In this document: in pieces, positions 1-5,043 of the stretch
Layout of the letters: each line of letters starts with the position of its first letter
Position numbering within the stretch: the stretch's first letter is position 1
NCBI GenBank assembly: GCA_966186435.1
Contig: CBIFWW010000140.1
Span: 1-8,556 of the forward strand
Origin: CBIFWW01 sp966186435
Lineage (GTDB): Bacteria; Pseudomonadota; Gammaproteobacteria; Enterobacterales; Enterobacteriaceae
Direction: 5' to 3'
Length of the DNA: 8,556 nucleotides
Position numbers and translations under genes: made by a program
The notes under the pieces: model-generated
What the model saw: only the letters and a program-made list of their open reading frames with translations
Database searches by the model: none
Told to the model about the DNA's origin: nothing

Positions 1-1
1 G

Positions 2-73
2 CACACGATATATGGTTTATACATATGGGAGGAATTGATGTCTCAAATTAACCGTCCTAATCCAGTGGCCTGA
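2..73 (+). CDS. Possible C-terminal tail of an unknown gene entering from the left edge
   Basis: A frame is open from the window edge and ends at TGA (71-73), with the translated tail ending NRPNPVA. It would run 17 bases into the 3' end of cho in convergent orientation. Inside it an ATG at 38 is preceded by a GGGAGG motif, so the alternative is an 11-residue peptide starting there. A second frame is also open from the edge and stops at 49-51. I do not recognise the sequence, and 72 bases without homology is weak support, so this is only a possibility. Confidence 0.2.
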   Translation, partial: HTIYGLYIWEELMSQINRPNPVA

Positions 74-920
74 TATCGTACTTACCGCTCAACATGGGTT
101 TGCACAGGATCTTATAGCCGTCGCTATCAAAACTGTGGCTGACGGTGACGAGATCCTTCGCCTGGCTAAGGTCGTCTACGGCCCCAAGCCACAGCCAGTT
201 ATGGATGATGTGATAATGGGTTAGGTGGGTGCCAGTCTCCGTCAGGGCCACCGGGCCGGGCCACGGCCAGCACACCAGCCGTAGGGCATCCAGTGCCGCC
301 AGTAGACGTTGTTGATGGTCGGCCACTGGCTCGCGGCCACAGCAGGCACCGGCACAACGTTTTAGTGCCGAGCGGAAGCAGGCGCGGCCCTGGCTAAGTG
401 GCTCAAGCCCTAATAGCCCGTAACACAGCTGATGGGTATCGGCGATGGTTGTCAGCGCTTGTAAGGCGGTGCGACGATTGGCAAACAGGCCAAATAAATC
501 GGGCTGTTTAGCAAAATCCACGGCCTTGGTATAAACCACTTCCGGCTTACCATTTACCCATTGCAGGGCGCACAGAGTTTTATTACGACGCAGCCGCTTG
601 TTAAACAGCGGCTGCTGGCGCTTGATCATTTGCGCCTCTAGCAGCAATGCACCTAACTCCCCGGCGGTGGGAATAAAGCTGATCCGCTGGGCCTGACGTA
701 GCATGCTGGCTTCATCCGGGGTACGTAAATGGGAGAGTACCCGGCTGCGAATGTTGACACTTTTGCCTATGTACAGGGGTAAATGTTCTGATTCGCCGTG
801 AAAAATATATACCCCAGGGAGGGTGGGTAGTGCGCCCAGCCAGGGGCGCAGGTGTTCCGGGTATTGATAGATGGCGGCGGCTTCAAACGCGAGACGCGGC
901 GAGGAACGGCGTAATCTCAT
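57..920 (-). CDS. cho: Excinuclease Cho (UvrC homologue), SOS-induced DNA repair endonuclease
   Basis: Cho makes the 3' incision at DNA lesions after UvrA/UvrB loading and is an alternative to the N-terminal nuclease half of UvrC in nucleotide excision repair. The 287 residues are close to the E. coli length (about 295). A GIY-YIG nuclease domain is visible at about 33-110: GVY at 36-38, YIG at 50-52, Arg58, and the acidic GELGALLLEA segment at 87-96. Cys166, Cys181, Cys189 and Cys193 (C-x14-C-x7-C-x3-C) resemble the UvrC cysteine cluster. The C-terminal RNase H-like and HhH domains of UvrC are absent, as expected for Cho. The start is ATG at 920, four bases after a perfect AGGAGG (925-930). 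The gene stands alone, divergent from kbp, and a LexA-type box covers its promoter. No terminator is seen within the 56 bases after the stop. Confidence 0.93.
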   Translation of the reverse strand: MRLRRSSPRLAFEAAAIYQYPEHLRPWLGALPTLPGVYIFHGESEHLPLYIGKSVNIRSRVLSHLRTPDEASMLRQAQRISFIPTAGELGALLLEAQMIKRQQPLFNKRLRRNKTLCALQWVNGKPEVVYTKAVDFAKQPDLFGLFANRRTALQALTTIADTHQLCYGLLGLEPLSQGRACFRSALKRCAGACCGREPVADHQQRLLAALDALRLVCWPWPGPVALTETGTHLTHYHIIHNWLWLGAVDDLSQAKDLVTVSHSFDSDGYKILCKPMLSGKYDIRPLD

Positions 921-933
921 GGCTCCTCCTGGG

Positions 934-949
934 CTGTGGATTTATCCAG
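934..949 (-). promoter_or_regulatory. LexA (SOS) box in the cho promoter
   Basis: CTGTGGATTTATCCAG has the CTG-N10-CAG layout of an enterobacterial LexA site, with CTGT intact on one side and CCAG in place of ACAG on the other. It overlaps the end of the putative cho -10 element and lies 14 bases before the ATG, where bound LexA would block RNA polymerase. E. coli cho is a known LexA target, which supports the assignment. Confidence 0.8.
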
Positions 950-977
950 TATAGCAGCCTGGTGAATATATAAGCAA
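948..977 (-). promoter_or_regulatory. cho promoter, sigma-70 type
   Basis: Read on the minus strand, TTGCTT (972-977) is followed by an 18-base spacer and TATACT (948-953). The -10 element shares its last two bases with the LexA box. The predicted transcript start is close to 941, about 20 bases before the cho start codon. Confidence 0.6.
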
Positions 978-1002
978 CGCTGTGGTGATTTCTCAGGGAT
1001 TT

Positions 1003-1013
1003 GCTACGTTTAA
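1003..1013 (+). promoter_or_regulatory. Possible kbp promoter -10 region, sigma-S-like
   Basis: GCTACGTTTAA resembles the sigma-S extended -10 pattern (C before the hexamer, TAA after it), with hexamer TACGTT at 1005-1010. No good -35 element is found at the right distance, which sigma-S promoters tolerate. E. coli kbp (ygaU) is reported as stationary-phase and osmotically induced, so the type is plausible, but the match is weak. Confidence 0.3.
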
Positions 1014-1041
1014 CAGGAGATCCTAACAGGAGGTGTGCAAC

Positions 1042-1479
1042 ATGGGTTTATTTGATTTTGTTAAAGAGGCGGGTGAGAAACTTATCGACGCCATTAAAGG
1101 TTCCGACGAACAAAGTAAAAAGGTACAAGAGCATTTACAGCAAACCGGCGTCCCCGGAGCGGATAAAGTCACGGTAACCGTGGCGGACGGTAAAGCCACG
1201 GTAAACGGTGATGGTTTAACCCAGGAACAGATTGAAAAAGTGCAGGTGGCGGTGGGGAATATCGCCGGTATCGGTAGTGTGGAGAACAACCTTAAGGCTA
1301 CAGATACCGGGGCAGAAAGTACCTATTATACGGTTAAATCCGGTGACACCTTAAGCGGGATTTCCAAACACGTTTACGGTGATGCTAACCAATACGATAA
1401 AATTTTTGAAGCTAATAAACCGATGCTAGCCAGCCCGGATAAAATTTACCCAGGCCAGGTTCTGCGTATCCCTAAATAA
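1042..1479 (+). CDS. kbp: Potassium-binding protein Kbp (BON and LysM domains)
   Basis: Kbp (YgaU) is a small cytoplasmic protein that binds potassium ions and supports growth in high external potassium. The 145 residues begin MGLFDFVKEAGEKL, nearly as in E. coli (149 residues). A BON domain spans about 24-87, with the VTVADGKATVNGDG strand pair. A LysM domain spans about 95-144, with YTVKSGDTLSGISK and the closing KIYPGQVLRIPK. The start is ATG at 1042, seven bases after a strong AGGAGGT (1028-1034). An in-frame GTG at 1033 overlaps that site and is rejected. The gene is divergent from cho and its last 8 bases overlap the convergent MerR-type gene. No hydrophobic signal peptide is present. 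Confidence 0.95.
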   Translation: MGLFDFVKEAGEKLIDAIKGSDEQSKKVQEHLQQTGVPGADKVTVTVADGKATVNGDGLTQEQIEKVQVAVGNIAGIGSVENNLKATDTGAESTYYTVKSGDTLSGISKHVYGDANQYDKIFEANKPMLASPDKIYPGQVLRIPK

Positions 1480-2227
1480 TCTCTTGCTGTCCGGCCGCCG
1501 GGCCTTGTAACAATATCGAAAGCCCGACGGCCTGCCACTGATTAAGCCGGTTTTGTTGATGTTCGCTTAGTGGTTGTTCTGCCCAGATCACCACATGATC
1601 CGGCTTGATCCAGTCAAAATCTGGGTCCTCCTGCGGGGAGAGCAGCAGTTCCACCCTCAGCCCTTCGCTGGCATAACGAATTGCCTCCAGCCATAGCTCA
1701 AGTGAATCGCAGGGCGTTAGCGCCAGTAACAGTACGCTGCCGCAGGGCTTTTTACGACCACTGGCCACTACAAAAGCTGCATATTCGGTAATAGCGGTGT
1801 CAAGTAGGGCGCAGGGCAATGCCAATTCAGGCTGGTCACCACTATGAAGCCACAGCCTTAGCGGACGCAGCACCTCATTAAGCAGTATCACCGGTGGTAT
1901 TTCCCGGCCATAGCGCCAAAGCAAGTTGCGCAGCTTTTGCGGTTCGCCTGCCTGGCACAGTGCAAGTAATGCTTCCTGTGTGGGCAGCCAGCCGCTGGCC
2001 TGTAAACGTTTGTCGCCCTTCAGCAGCGCTTGCATATCTTCAAGCGTCGCCCCCTGGCGGAACCAGTCAACAATAGAGGCGACCCGGGATACGTGAGTGA
2101 AACTGTAGTAACGGTGCCCGTCGTTATCGCAGACCGGCTGGATCAGACCAAAGCGTTGCCAGGTGCGTAAATTAGTGGTGGTGACGCCACACTGAGTGGC
2201 CAGCACATCAATGGTAAAACGGCCCAT
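1472..2227 (-). CDS. MerR-family regulator of the MlrA/BluR type
   Basis: This is a 251-residue transcription regulator with an N-terminal MerR winged-helix domain (about 1-70: FTIDVLATQCGVTTTNLRTW, then the wing DNDGHRYYS). A long C-terminal region (about 75-245) aligns with E. coli MlrA and BluR: GWLPTQEALL, LRPLRLWL, ITEYAAFVVASGRKKP and LWLEAIRYASEGLRVELL are recognisable counterparts. MlrA controls csgD and curli; BluR controls small genes of the biofilm and acid pathway under blue light through BluF. The target here is unknown, and no BLUF/EAL partner is adjacent. The segment LRTWQRFGLI is one residue shorter than the RAWQRRYGLL of MlrA and BluR, matching ordinary MerR proteins. The start is ATG at 2227, five bases from AAGGA (2233-2237); the in-frame ATG at 2233 overlaps that site. 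The 3' end overlaps kbp by 8 bases. Confidence 0.82.
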   Translation of the reverse strand: MGRFTIDVLATQCGVTTTNLRTWQRFGLIQPVCDNDGHRYYSFTHVSRVASIVDWFRQGATLEDMQALLKGDKRLQASGWLPTQEALLALCQAGEPQKLRNLLWRYGREIPPVILLNEVLRPLRLWLHSGDQPELALPCALLDTAITEYAAFVVASGRKKPCGSVLLLALTPCDSLELWLEAIRYASEGLRVELLLSPQEDPDFDWIKPDHVVIWAEQPLSEHQQNRLNQWQAVGLSILLQGPAAGQQEII

Positions 2228-2263
2228 AAGCATCCTTGATGGCCCAGGGAAGTAACCCGGGGG

Positions 2264-2291
2264 TCTATAAGATAAGTCTTAACGCTAGCAA
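2264..2291 (-). promoter_or_regulatory. Candidate promoter of the MerR-type gene with a palindrome in the spacer
   Basis: On the minus strand TTGCTA (2286-2291), a 16-base spacer and TATAGA (2264-2269) form a plausible sigma-70 promoter. The inverted repeat TAAGA/TCTTA (2268-2272 and 2277-2281, four-base loop) sits mostly in the spacer, where MerR proteins usually bind. Autoregulation is an inference from this position. Confidence 0.35.
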
Positions 2292-2391
2292 GGATTATGC
2301 TGTGGGCGAAGTAGTTTTTTTATCAAACCTTTAAACAATGTCCAGATTCACAATCGCCGTCACGCTTAGCTGCTTTTAGGCTGGTCACTGC

Positions 2392-2538
2392 CCATGGGGG
2401 TTACTGTAATGGATAAAGAGCTAATCGATACGGGCTTCCGCCTGAATTCCATCGGCATCCGTCACGTCTGGTAACCCTAGCCTTAGCCCGCGCCGCGCCC
2501 TACGCCATGGGTAATTGCCTTTTATTGAACCCCCATGG
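2392..2538. repeat. 11-base inverted repeat with arms 125 bases apart
   Basis: CCATGGGGGTT (2392-2402) and AACCCCCATGG (2528-2538) are perfect reverse complements. A further copy of the core, CCATGGG (2505-2511), could also pair with 2532-2538. GGGTTAC (2398-2404) can instead pair with GTAACCC (2471-2477), so the left arm has two competing partners. No target-site duplication flanks the outer arms, which argues against a simple transposon remnant. Confidence 0.6.
2409..2474 (+). CDS. Possible 21-codon leader peptide before eamA
   Basis: An ATG at 2409 opens a 21-codon frame (MDKELIDTG... ending RHVW) that stops at TAA 2472-2474. The frame can also start at the in-frame ATG 2394. A GGGGG run at 2396-2400 is a poor ribosome site eight bases before 2409. 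The stop lies inside one arm of a possible stem (2471-2477), as in leader-peptide attenuators, but no regulatory codon run is visible. A 30-codon frame on the opposite strand overlaps it (2366-2458), so coding is far from shown. Confidence 0.2.
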   Translation: MDKELIDTGFRLNSIGIRHVW

Positions 2539-2559
2539 AAAACGCGACAAAAGGCAATT
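2513..2559 (+). repeat. Perfect 11-base stem-loop in the eamA leader region
   Basis: AATTGCCTTTT (2513-2523) and AAAAGGCAATT (2549-2559) are perfect complements around a 25-base loop. The loop contains the right arm of the longer inverted repeat (2528-2538), so the two pairings would form a pseudoknot or exclude each other. No strong T-run follows on the plus strand, so it is not a standard terminator. Confidence 0.55.
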
Positions 2560-2724
2560 TGGTAGCATTTTAAACTGGTTATATCGGCTATTTTTATGTC
2601 AATATTCTAAGATTTATCAACAATTTAGAAAGTTAGCGATGAAGCCAATCAACACTCTGGGTCTATCGCCCAACATCAATTTGCATTAGTCTCGAAACTT
2701 AACAAATTTACAACAGTTGACACT

Positions 2725-3624
2725 ATGACCAAACGAGATGGATTACTGGCCCTGCTGGTGGTATTCGCCTGGGGGATCAACTTTGTGGTGATTAAGTTAG
2801 GCCTGCACCAGATGCCACCGCTATTACTGGCCGGGCTGCGCTTTTTACTGGTGGCGTTCCCGGCCATCTTTTTTGTTGCCCGGCCAAAAGTGCCGCTGAA
2901 ACTGCTGCTGGGCTATGGGCTGATGATAAGTTTCGGCCAGTTTGCCTTCCTGTTCTGCGCCATCAAATTTGGTATGCCTGCCGGGCTGGCCTCGCTGGTG
3001 CTTCAGGCTCAGGCCTTCTTTACCATTGTGCTGGGGGCGCTGACATTCCGCGAGCGGTTACAGGGTAAACAGCTGGCGGGGATTGGTCTGGCGATTATTG
3101 GGATGCTGGTGCTAATTGACGGTAGCCTGAATGGGCAATTTGTTCCTTGGTTGGGCTTTGGCCTCACGCTAGTGGCAGCCTTGTGCTGGGCCACGGGTAA
3201 TATCTTCAACAAAAAGATCATGCAATTGCCGCAACAGCCAAAAGTGATGTCACTGGTTGTATGGAGTGCGCTAATCCCCATCCTGCCGTTTATGGCTGCC
3301 AGCCTGATTATTGAAGGACCGCAGGCCATGAAGCAGGGGCTTTTGGGGATTGATAGCACCACGGTGCTGGCGTTGTGTTACTTGGCATTTGTGGCGTCGA
3401 TTGTTGGCTACGGGATTTGGGGGGCACTGTTGGGACGCTACGAAACCTGGCGCGTGGCGCCGCTGTCACTGTTAGTGCCCGTGGTGGGGATCGCCAGTGC
3501 GGCGCTGCTGCTGGGTGAAACCCTCAATCTGTTGCAATTAAGTGGGGCGGTGCTGATTATGGCTGGGCTGTATATTAATATCTTTGGTTTGCCCATGGGC
3601 CGCCGTTTTAAACGCGCAGCCTGA
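2725..3624 (+). CDS. eamA: EamA, O-acetylserine/cysteine exporter (DMT superfamily)
   Basis: EamA (YdeD) is an inner-membrane exporter of cysteine-pathway metabolites, mainly O-acetylserine and cysteine. The 299 residues equal the E. coli length and align throughout: LALLVVFAWGINFVVIKLG at the N-terminus, GMPAGLASLVLQAQAFFTIV centrally, and GRYETWRVAPLSLLVPVVG near the C-terminus. About ten hydrophobic helices form two tandem EamA domains (roughly 5-137 and 147-287), with a basic cytoplasmic tail MGRRFKRA. The ATG at 2725 matches the family start, but no Shine-Dalgarno sequence precedes it; the bases before it read CAGTTGACACT. As in E. coli, the gene lies next to and convergent with marB, sharing a terminator. 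Confidence 0.96.
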   Translation: MTKRDGLLALLVVFAWGINFVVIKLGLHQMPPLLLAGLRFLLVAFPAIFFVARPKVPLKLLLGYGLMISFGQFAFLFCAIKFGMPAGLASLVLQAQAFFTIVLGALTFRERLQGKQLAGIGLAIIGMLVLIDGSLNGQFVPWLGFGLTLVAALCWATGNIFNKKIMQLPQQPKVMSLVVWSALIPILPFMAASLIIEGPQAMKQGLLGIDSTTVLALCYLAFVASIVGYGIWGALLGRYETWRVAPLSLLVPVVGIASAALLLGETLNLLQLSGAVLIMAGLYINIFGLPMGRRFKRAA

Positions 3625-3627
3625 AAC

Positions 3628-3655
3628 AAAAAAGTCCGGCTCAGCCTGACTTTTT
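3628..3655. terminator. Bidirectional terminator between eamA and marB
   Basis: AAAAAGTC (3629-3636) pairs with GACTTTTT (3648-3655), with an inner GGC/GCC pair around TCA and one mismatch. The A-run and T-run flank the stem on both strands, so it can end eamA (4 bases after its stop) and marRAB (5 bases after the marB stop). Confidence 0.85.
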
Positions 3656-3660
3656 CATGA

Positions 3661-3879
3661 TTACCCTTCGCCGTGGTAATACGGCACGCCCAACTCATCG
3701 GACTTATCACTGCCACTGCCGCGGTGGTTTAAATCTACCCCGCTATGGCTGCCATTACCCGGCATGATCATGCCGCCATGGTCGGACTGTTGGTAGGTAA
3801 AGTTGCGGGTGTCACTCGCCATGACCTGAGTTGACGCCAGCACCAGCAGGGTGGTGAGTGCGCAGACCAGACGTTTCAT
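3661..3879 (-). CDS. marB: MarB, periplasmic modulator of the mar operon
   Basis: MarB is a small secreted protein of the marRAB operon; in E. coli it lowers marA expression by a mechanism that is not understood. The 72 residues match the E. coli length. A signal peptide is clear: basic MKR, hydrophobic core LVCALTTLLVLAS, and likely cleavage after VMA (21/22). The mature middle part (22-48) is unlike E. coli, whereas DLNHRG and GSGSDKSDELGVPYY (49-68) are the family signature and almost unchanged. The start is ATG at 3879, five bases after GAGG (3885-3888). It is the last gene of the operon, 75 bases after marA, and is followed at once by the shared terminator. Confidence 0.93.
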   Translation of the reverse strand: MKRLVCALTTLLVLASTQVMASDTRNFTYQQSDHGGMIMPGNGSHSGVDLNHRGSGSDKSDELGVPYYHGEG

Positions 3880-3892
3880 ATTAACCTCGATA

Positions 3893-3909
3893 CGCCCGAT
3901 TTACGGGCG
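3893..3909 (-). repeat. Stem-loop in the marA-marB spacer
   Basis: CGCCCG (3893-3898) and CGGGCG (3904-3909) form a perfect GC-rich six-base stem with a five-base loop. In the minus-strand mRNA it ends four bases before the marB ribosome site. No T-run follows, so it is not a terminator; RNA stability or marB translation control are possible roles (inference). Confidence 0.5.
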
Positions 3910-3954
3910 GTGATACACATAACGGGACCGGGCGATGTTCCGGCACCAGGCCAG

Positions 3955-4329
3955 TTAGTGGGCCAATGGGTATAAAAACTTGGCGTCGCCAGGGGTATTG
4001 GTGACCCGGTACTTATGTGGCGGAACGGAGAAATAGTTCTTAAAGGTGCGGGTTAAAGTCTGTTGGGACTCAAAACCGAACCGTTCTGCCAGATAAAGTA
4101 TCGGCTCGTTGCTTTCTTTCAATTGCAGGGCAATTTCAGTGAGCTTACGGTTGCGAATATACTGGCCTAGCGAATGGCCCGTTTCCTTTTTAAACATACG
4201 TTGCAGGTGCCACTTGGAATATCCAGAGCGTTCAGAAACCACTTCCAGTGAGAGAGGGGCTTCTAAATGCGCTTCAATCCAGTCCAAAATGCTATGAATA
4301 GTTACGGCATCATTGTTGCGTCTGGACAT
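3955..4329 (-). CDS. marA: MarA, AraC/XylS-type activator of multidrug resistance
   Basis: MarA is a monomeric activator that binds marbox sites and raises efflux (acrAB, tolC), micF and stress genes, and its own operon. The 124 residues are two AraC helix-turn-helix motifs without an effector domain. The recognition helices are almost identical to E. coli: SKWHLQRMFK (38-47, with Trp40, Gln43 and Arg44) and ESQQTLTRTFK (87-97, with Gln89, Gln90 and Arg94). The C-terminus ends LYPLAH, three residues shorter than in E. coli. The chosen start is ATG at 4329, seven bases from AGAGG (4337-4341); the in-frame ATG at 4335 is only one base from that site and would add MT. It is the second gene of marRAB, 23 bases after the marR stop, and the longer gap to marB follows. 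Confidence 0.97.
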   Translation of the reverse strand: MSRRNNDAVTIHSILDWIEAHLEAPLSLEVVSERSGYSKWHLQRMFKKETGHSLGQYIRNRKLTEIALQLKESNEPILYLAERFGFESQQTLTRTFKNYFSVPPHKYRVTNTPGDAKFLYPLAH

Positions 4330-4352
4330 TGTCATACCTCTTTTCTTTGCTT

Positions 4353-4787
4353 TTACGGCAATACCTTTTTAAGCAGGTATTCGAGCGTTGCCACTTCTTC
4401 TGCCGTTAGGTTTTTTGTTAATTCACGGTGTAAATCATGCCCCACCAACTCCCGGCAGTTCTCGCACATCTCAACCCCAGAAGGGGTGAGTTGTAATAGG
4501 ACTCCCCGTTTGTCATGGGGATTCGGTAAACGCTCAACCCAACCTTTACAGACCAGGCGGTCGAGCATGCGGGTTAACGCCCCTAAATCTACCGAAAGCA
4601 CTTTTTTTAACTCCACGGGTGAAATTTGCTGTTCACAGTGAATCGAACACAGCACGCGAAACTGTGTTGATGTCACTTCCAGTGGTGATAAATATTCACT
4701 GAGCAAGCGATCTTTTTTCTGGTTGACCAGAACAATCAATCGTCCCAGTGGGACAATTTCATTGAACAGATTGCATGTGTTTTTCAC
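4353..4787 (-). CDS. marR: MarR, repressor of the marRAB operon
   Basis: MarR is a dimeric winged-helix repressor that binds marO and is released by phenolic ligands such as salicylate or by copper-driven cysteine oxidation. With the GTG start at 4787 the protein has 144 residues, exactly as in E. coli. LKKVLSVDLGALTRMLDRL (60-78) and the wing NPHDKRGV hold the DNA-contacting Arg73 and Arg94. Cys47, Cys51, Cys80 and the CENC pair are present, while the position of E. coli Cys54 is Gln, and an extra Cys5 occurs. A longer frame from ATG 4844 is rejected because that codon lies inside the promoter, upstream of the expected transcript start. The GTG has only a weak ribosome site (GGGC) and abuts MarR operator II, as in E. 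coli. It is the first gene of the operon. Confidence 0.96.
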   Translation of the reverse strand: MKNTCNLFNEIVPLGRLIVLVNQKKDRLLSEYLSPLEVTSTQFRVLCSIHCEQQISPVELKKVLSVDLGALTRMLDRLVCKGWVERLPNPHDKRGVLLQLTPSGVEMCENCRELVGHDLHRELTKNLTAEEVATLEYLLKKVLP

Positions 4788-4808
4788 GTTAGTTGCCCAG
4801 GCAAGTAG
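4788..4808 (-). promoter_or_regulatory. MarR operator site II
   Basis: The palindrome TTGCC, TG, GGCAA (minus strand) is centred in this 21-base block immediately before the marR GTG codon. It corresponds to site II of E. coli marO, with almost the same sequence. Binding here would lie downstream of the transcript start and cover the start region. Confidence 0.88.
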
Positions 4809-4822
4809 ATTAATCACGCGAG

Positions 4823-4851
4823 ATATTATTACCTTGGTAAGCATAAGTCAA
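4823..4851 (-). promoter_or_regulatory. marRAB promoter
   Basis: On the minus strand TTGACT (4846-4851), a 17-base spacer and TAATAT (4823-4828) match the sigma-70 promoter of E. coli marRAB in sequence and spacing. The expected transcript start is near 4816, about 30 bases before the GTG of marR, which excludes the upstream ATG 4844 as the start. Confidence 0.9.
4825..4845 (-). promoter_or_regulatory. MarR operator site I
   Basis: The palindrome TTACC, AA, GGTAA (4829-4840) fills the spacer between -35 and -10, where bound MarR would exclude RNA polymerase. It occupies the place of site I in E. coli marO, but its arms are TTACC rather than the TTGCC found in site II here and in both E. coli sites. 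Confidence 0.85.
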
Positions 4852-4868
4852 ACGAATAGTTGAAGCGG

Positions 4869-4888
4869 ATCACATTTTTTGCCAAAGC
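4869..4888 (-). promoter_or_regulatory. marbox (MarA/SoxS/Rob binding site)
   Basis: GCTTTGGCAAAAAATGTGAT on the minus strand aligns over its full 20 bases with the E. coli mar marbox as I remember it (about 14 identical). It lies 17 bases upstream of the -35 element, close to the E. coli spacing, and is the expected site for MarA autoactivation and SoxS/Rob input. Confidence 0.75.
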
Positions 4889-4978
4889 CAGACAAAAGAG
4901 AGTGCGGGATATTAAAATTTTATCAGTAATAACAGTATTTTATAAATGGATGTTTTTTAGTCGCCAGCAGCCCTTAGC

Positions 4979-5035
4979 TTGAGTCTCCAGCCGATTGGCG
5001 GCTAAAATAGCCACCCATTGTGAACGGCCTATAAT
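4979..5035 (+). promoter_or_regulatory. Candidate marC promoters and a palindrome
   Basis: Two possibilities are seen. One is TTGAGT (4979-4984), 18 bases, TAAAAT (5003-5008). The other is a perfect TATAAT (5030-5035) with no good -35 element, so it would need an activator or be weak. A perfect inverted repeat GGCTA, AAA, TAGCC (5000-5012) covers the first -10 element and could be an operator for an unknown regulator. The region between the marbox and 4978 is AT-rich and shows nothing further. Confidence 0.45.
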
Positions 5036-5043
5036 CTTTTTCC

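Larger units (their letters stand above)
2228..2724. other. Long intergenic region between the MerR-type gene and eamA
   Basis: This 497-base stretch holds no gene I can support. It contains the candidate MerR-gene promoter on its left, several long complementary segments in its centre (2392-2559, listed separately), short open frames on both strands, and an AT-rich section (about 2560-2724) leading into eamA. The 60-codon plus-strand frame from ATG 2507 has no ribosome site and is judged spurious. No clear sigma-70 promoter for eamA stands out. Confidence 0.6.

Noticed and set aside
2392..2538. A small insertion sequence or MITE bounded by the 11-base inverted repeat
   Set aside because: There is no target-site duplication, no second copy in the window, and no resemblance to ERIC or other repeats I know.
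2507..2689. A 60-codon plus-strand frame upstream of eamA
   Set aside because: It has no Shine-Dalgarno sequence, its codons become AT-rich midway, and it overlaps the complementary arms; no recognisable protein.
3009..3362. A 117-codon minus-strand frame inside eamA
   Set aside because: It is antisense to the highly conserved EamA coding sequence with no start signal.
4330..4335. Upstream ATG (4335) for marA
   Set aside because: It is one base from the AGAGG site, too close for initiation; ATG 4329 has seven-base spacing.
4267..4641. A 124-codon plus-strand frame antisense to marA and marR
   Set aside because: It lies opposite two nearly invariant genes and is explained as their shadow.
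4788..4844. N-terminal extension of MarR from ATG 4844
   Set aside because: It would be encoded by the promoter -10 element and both operators, upstream of the transcript start; the GTG at 4787 gives the exact family length.
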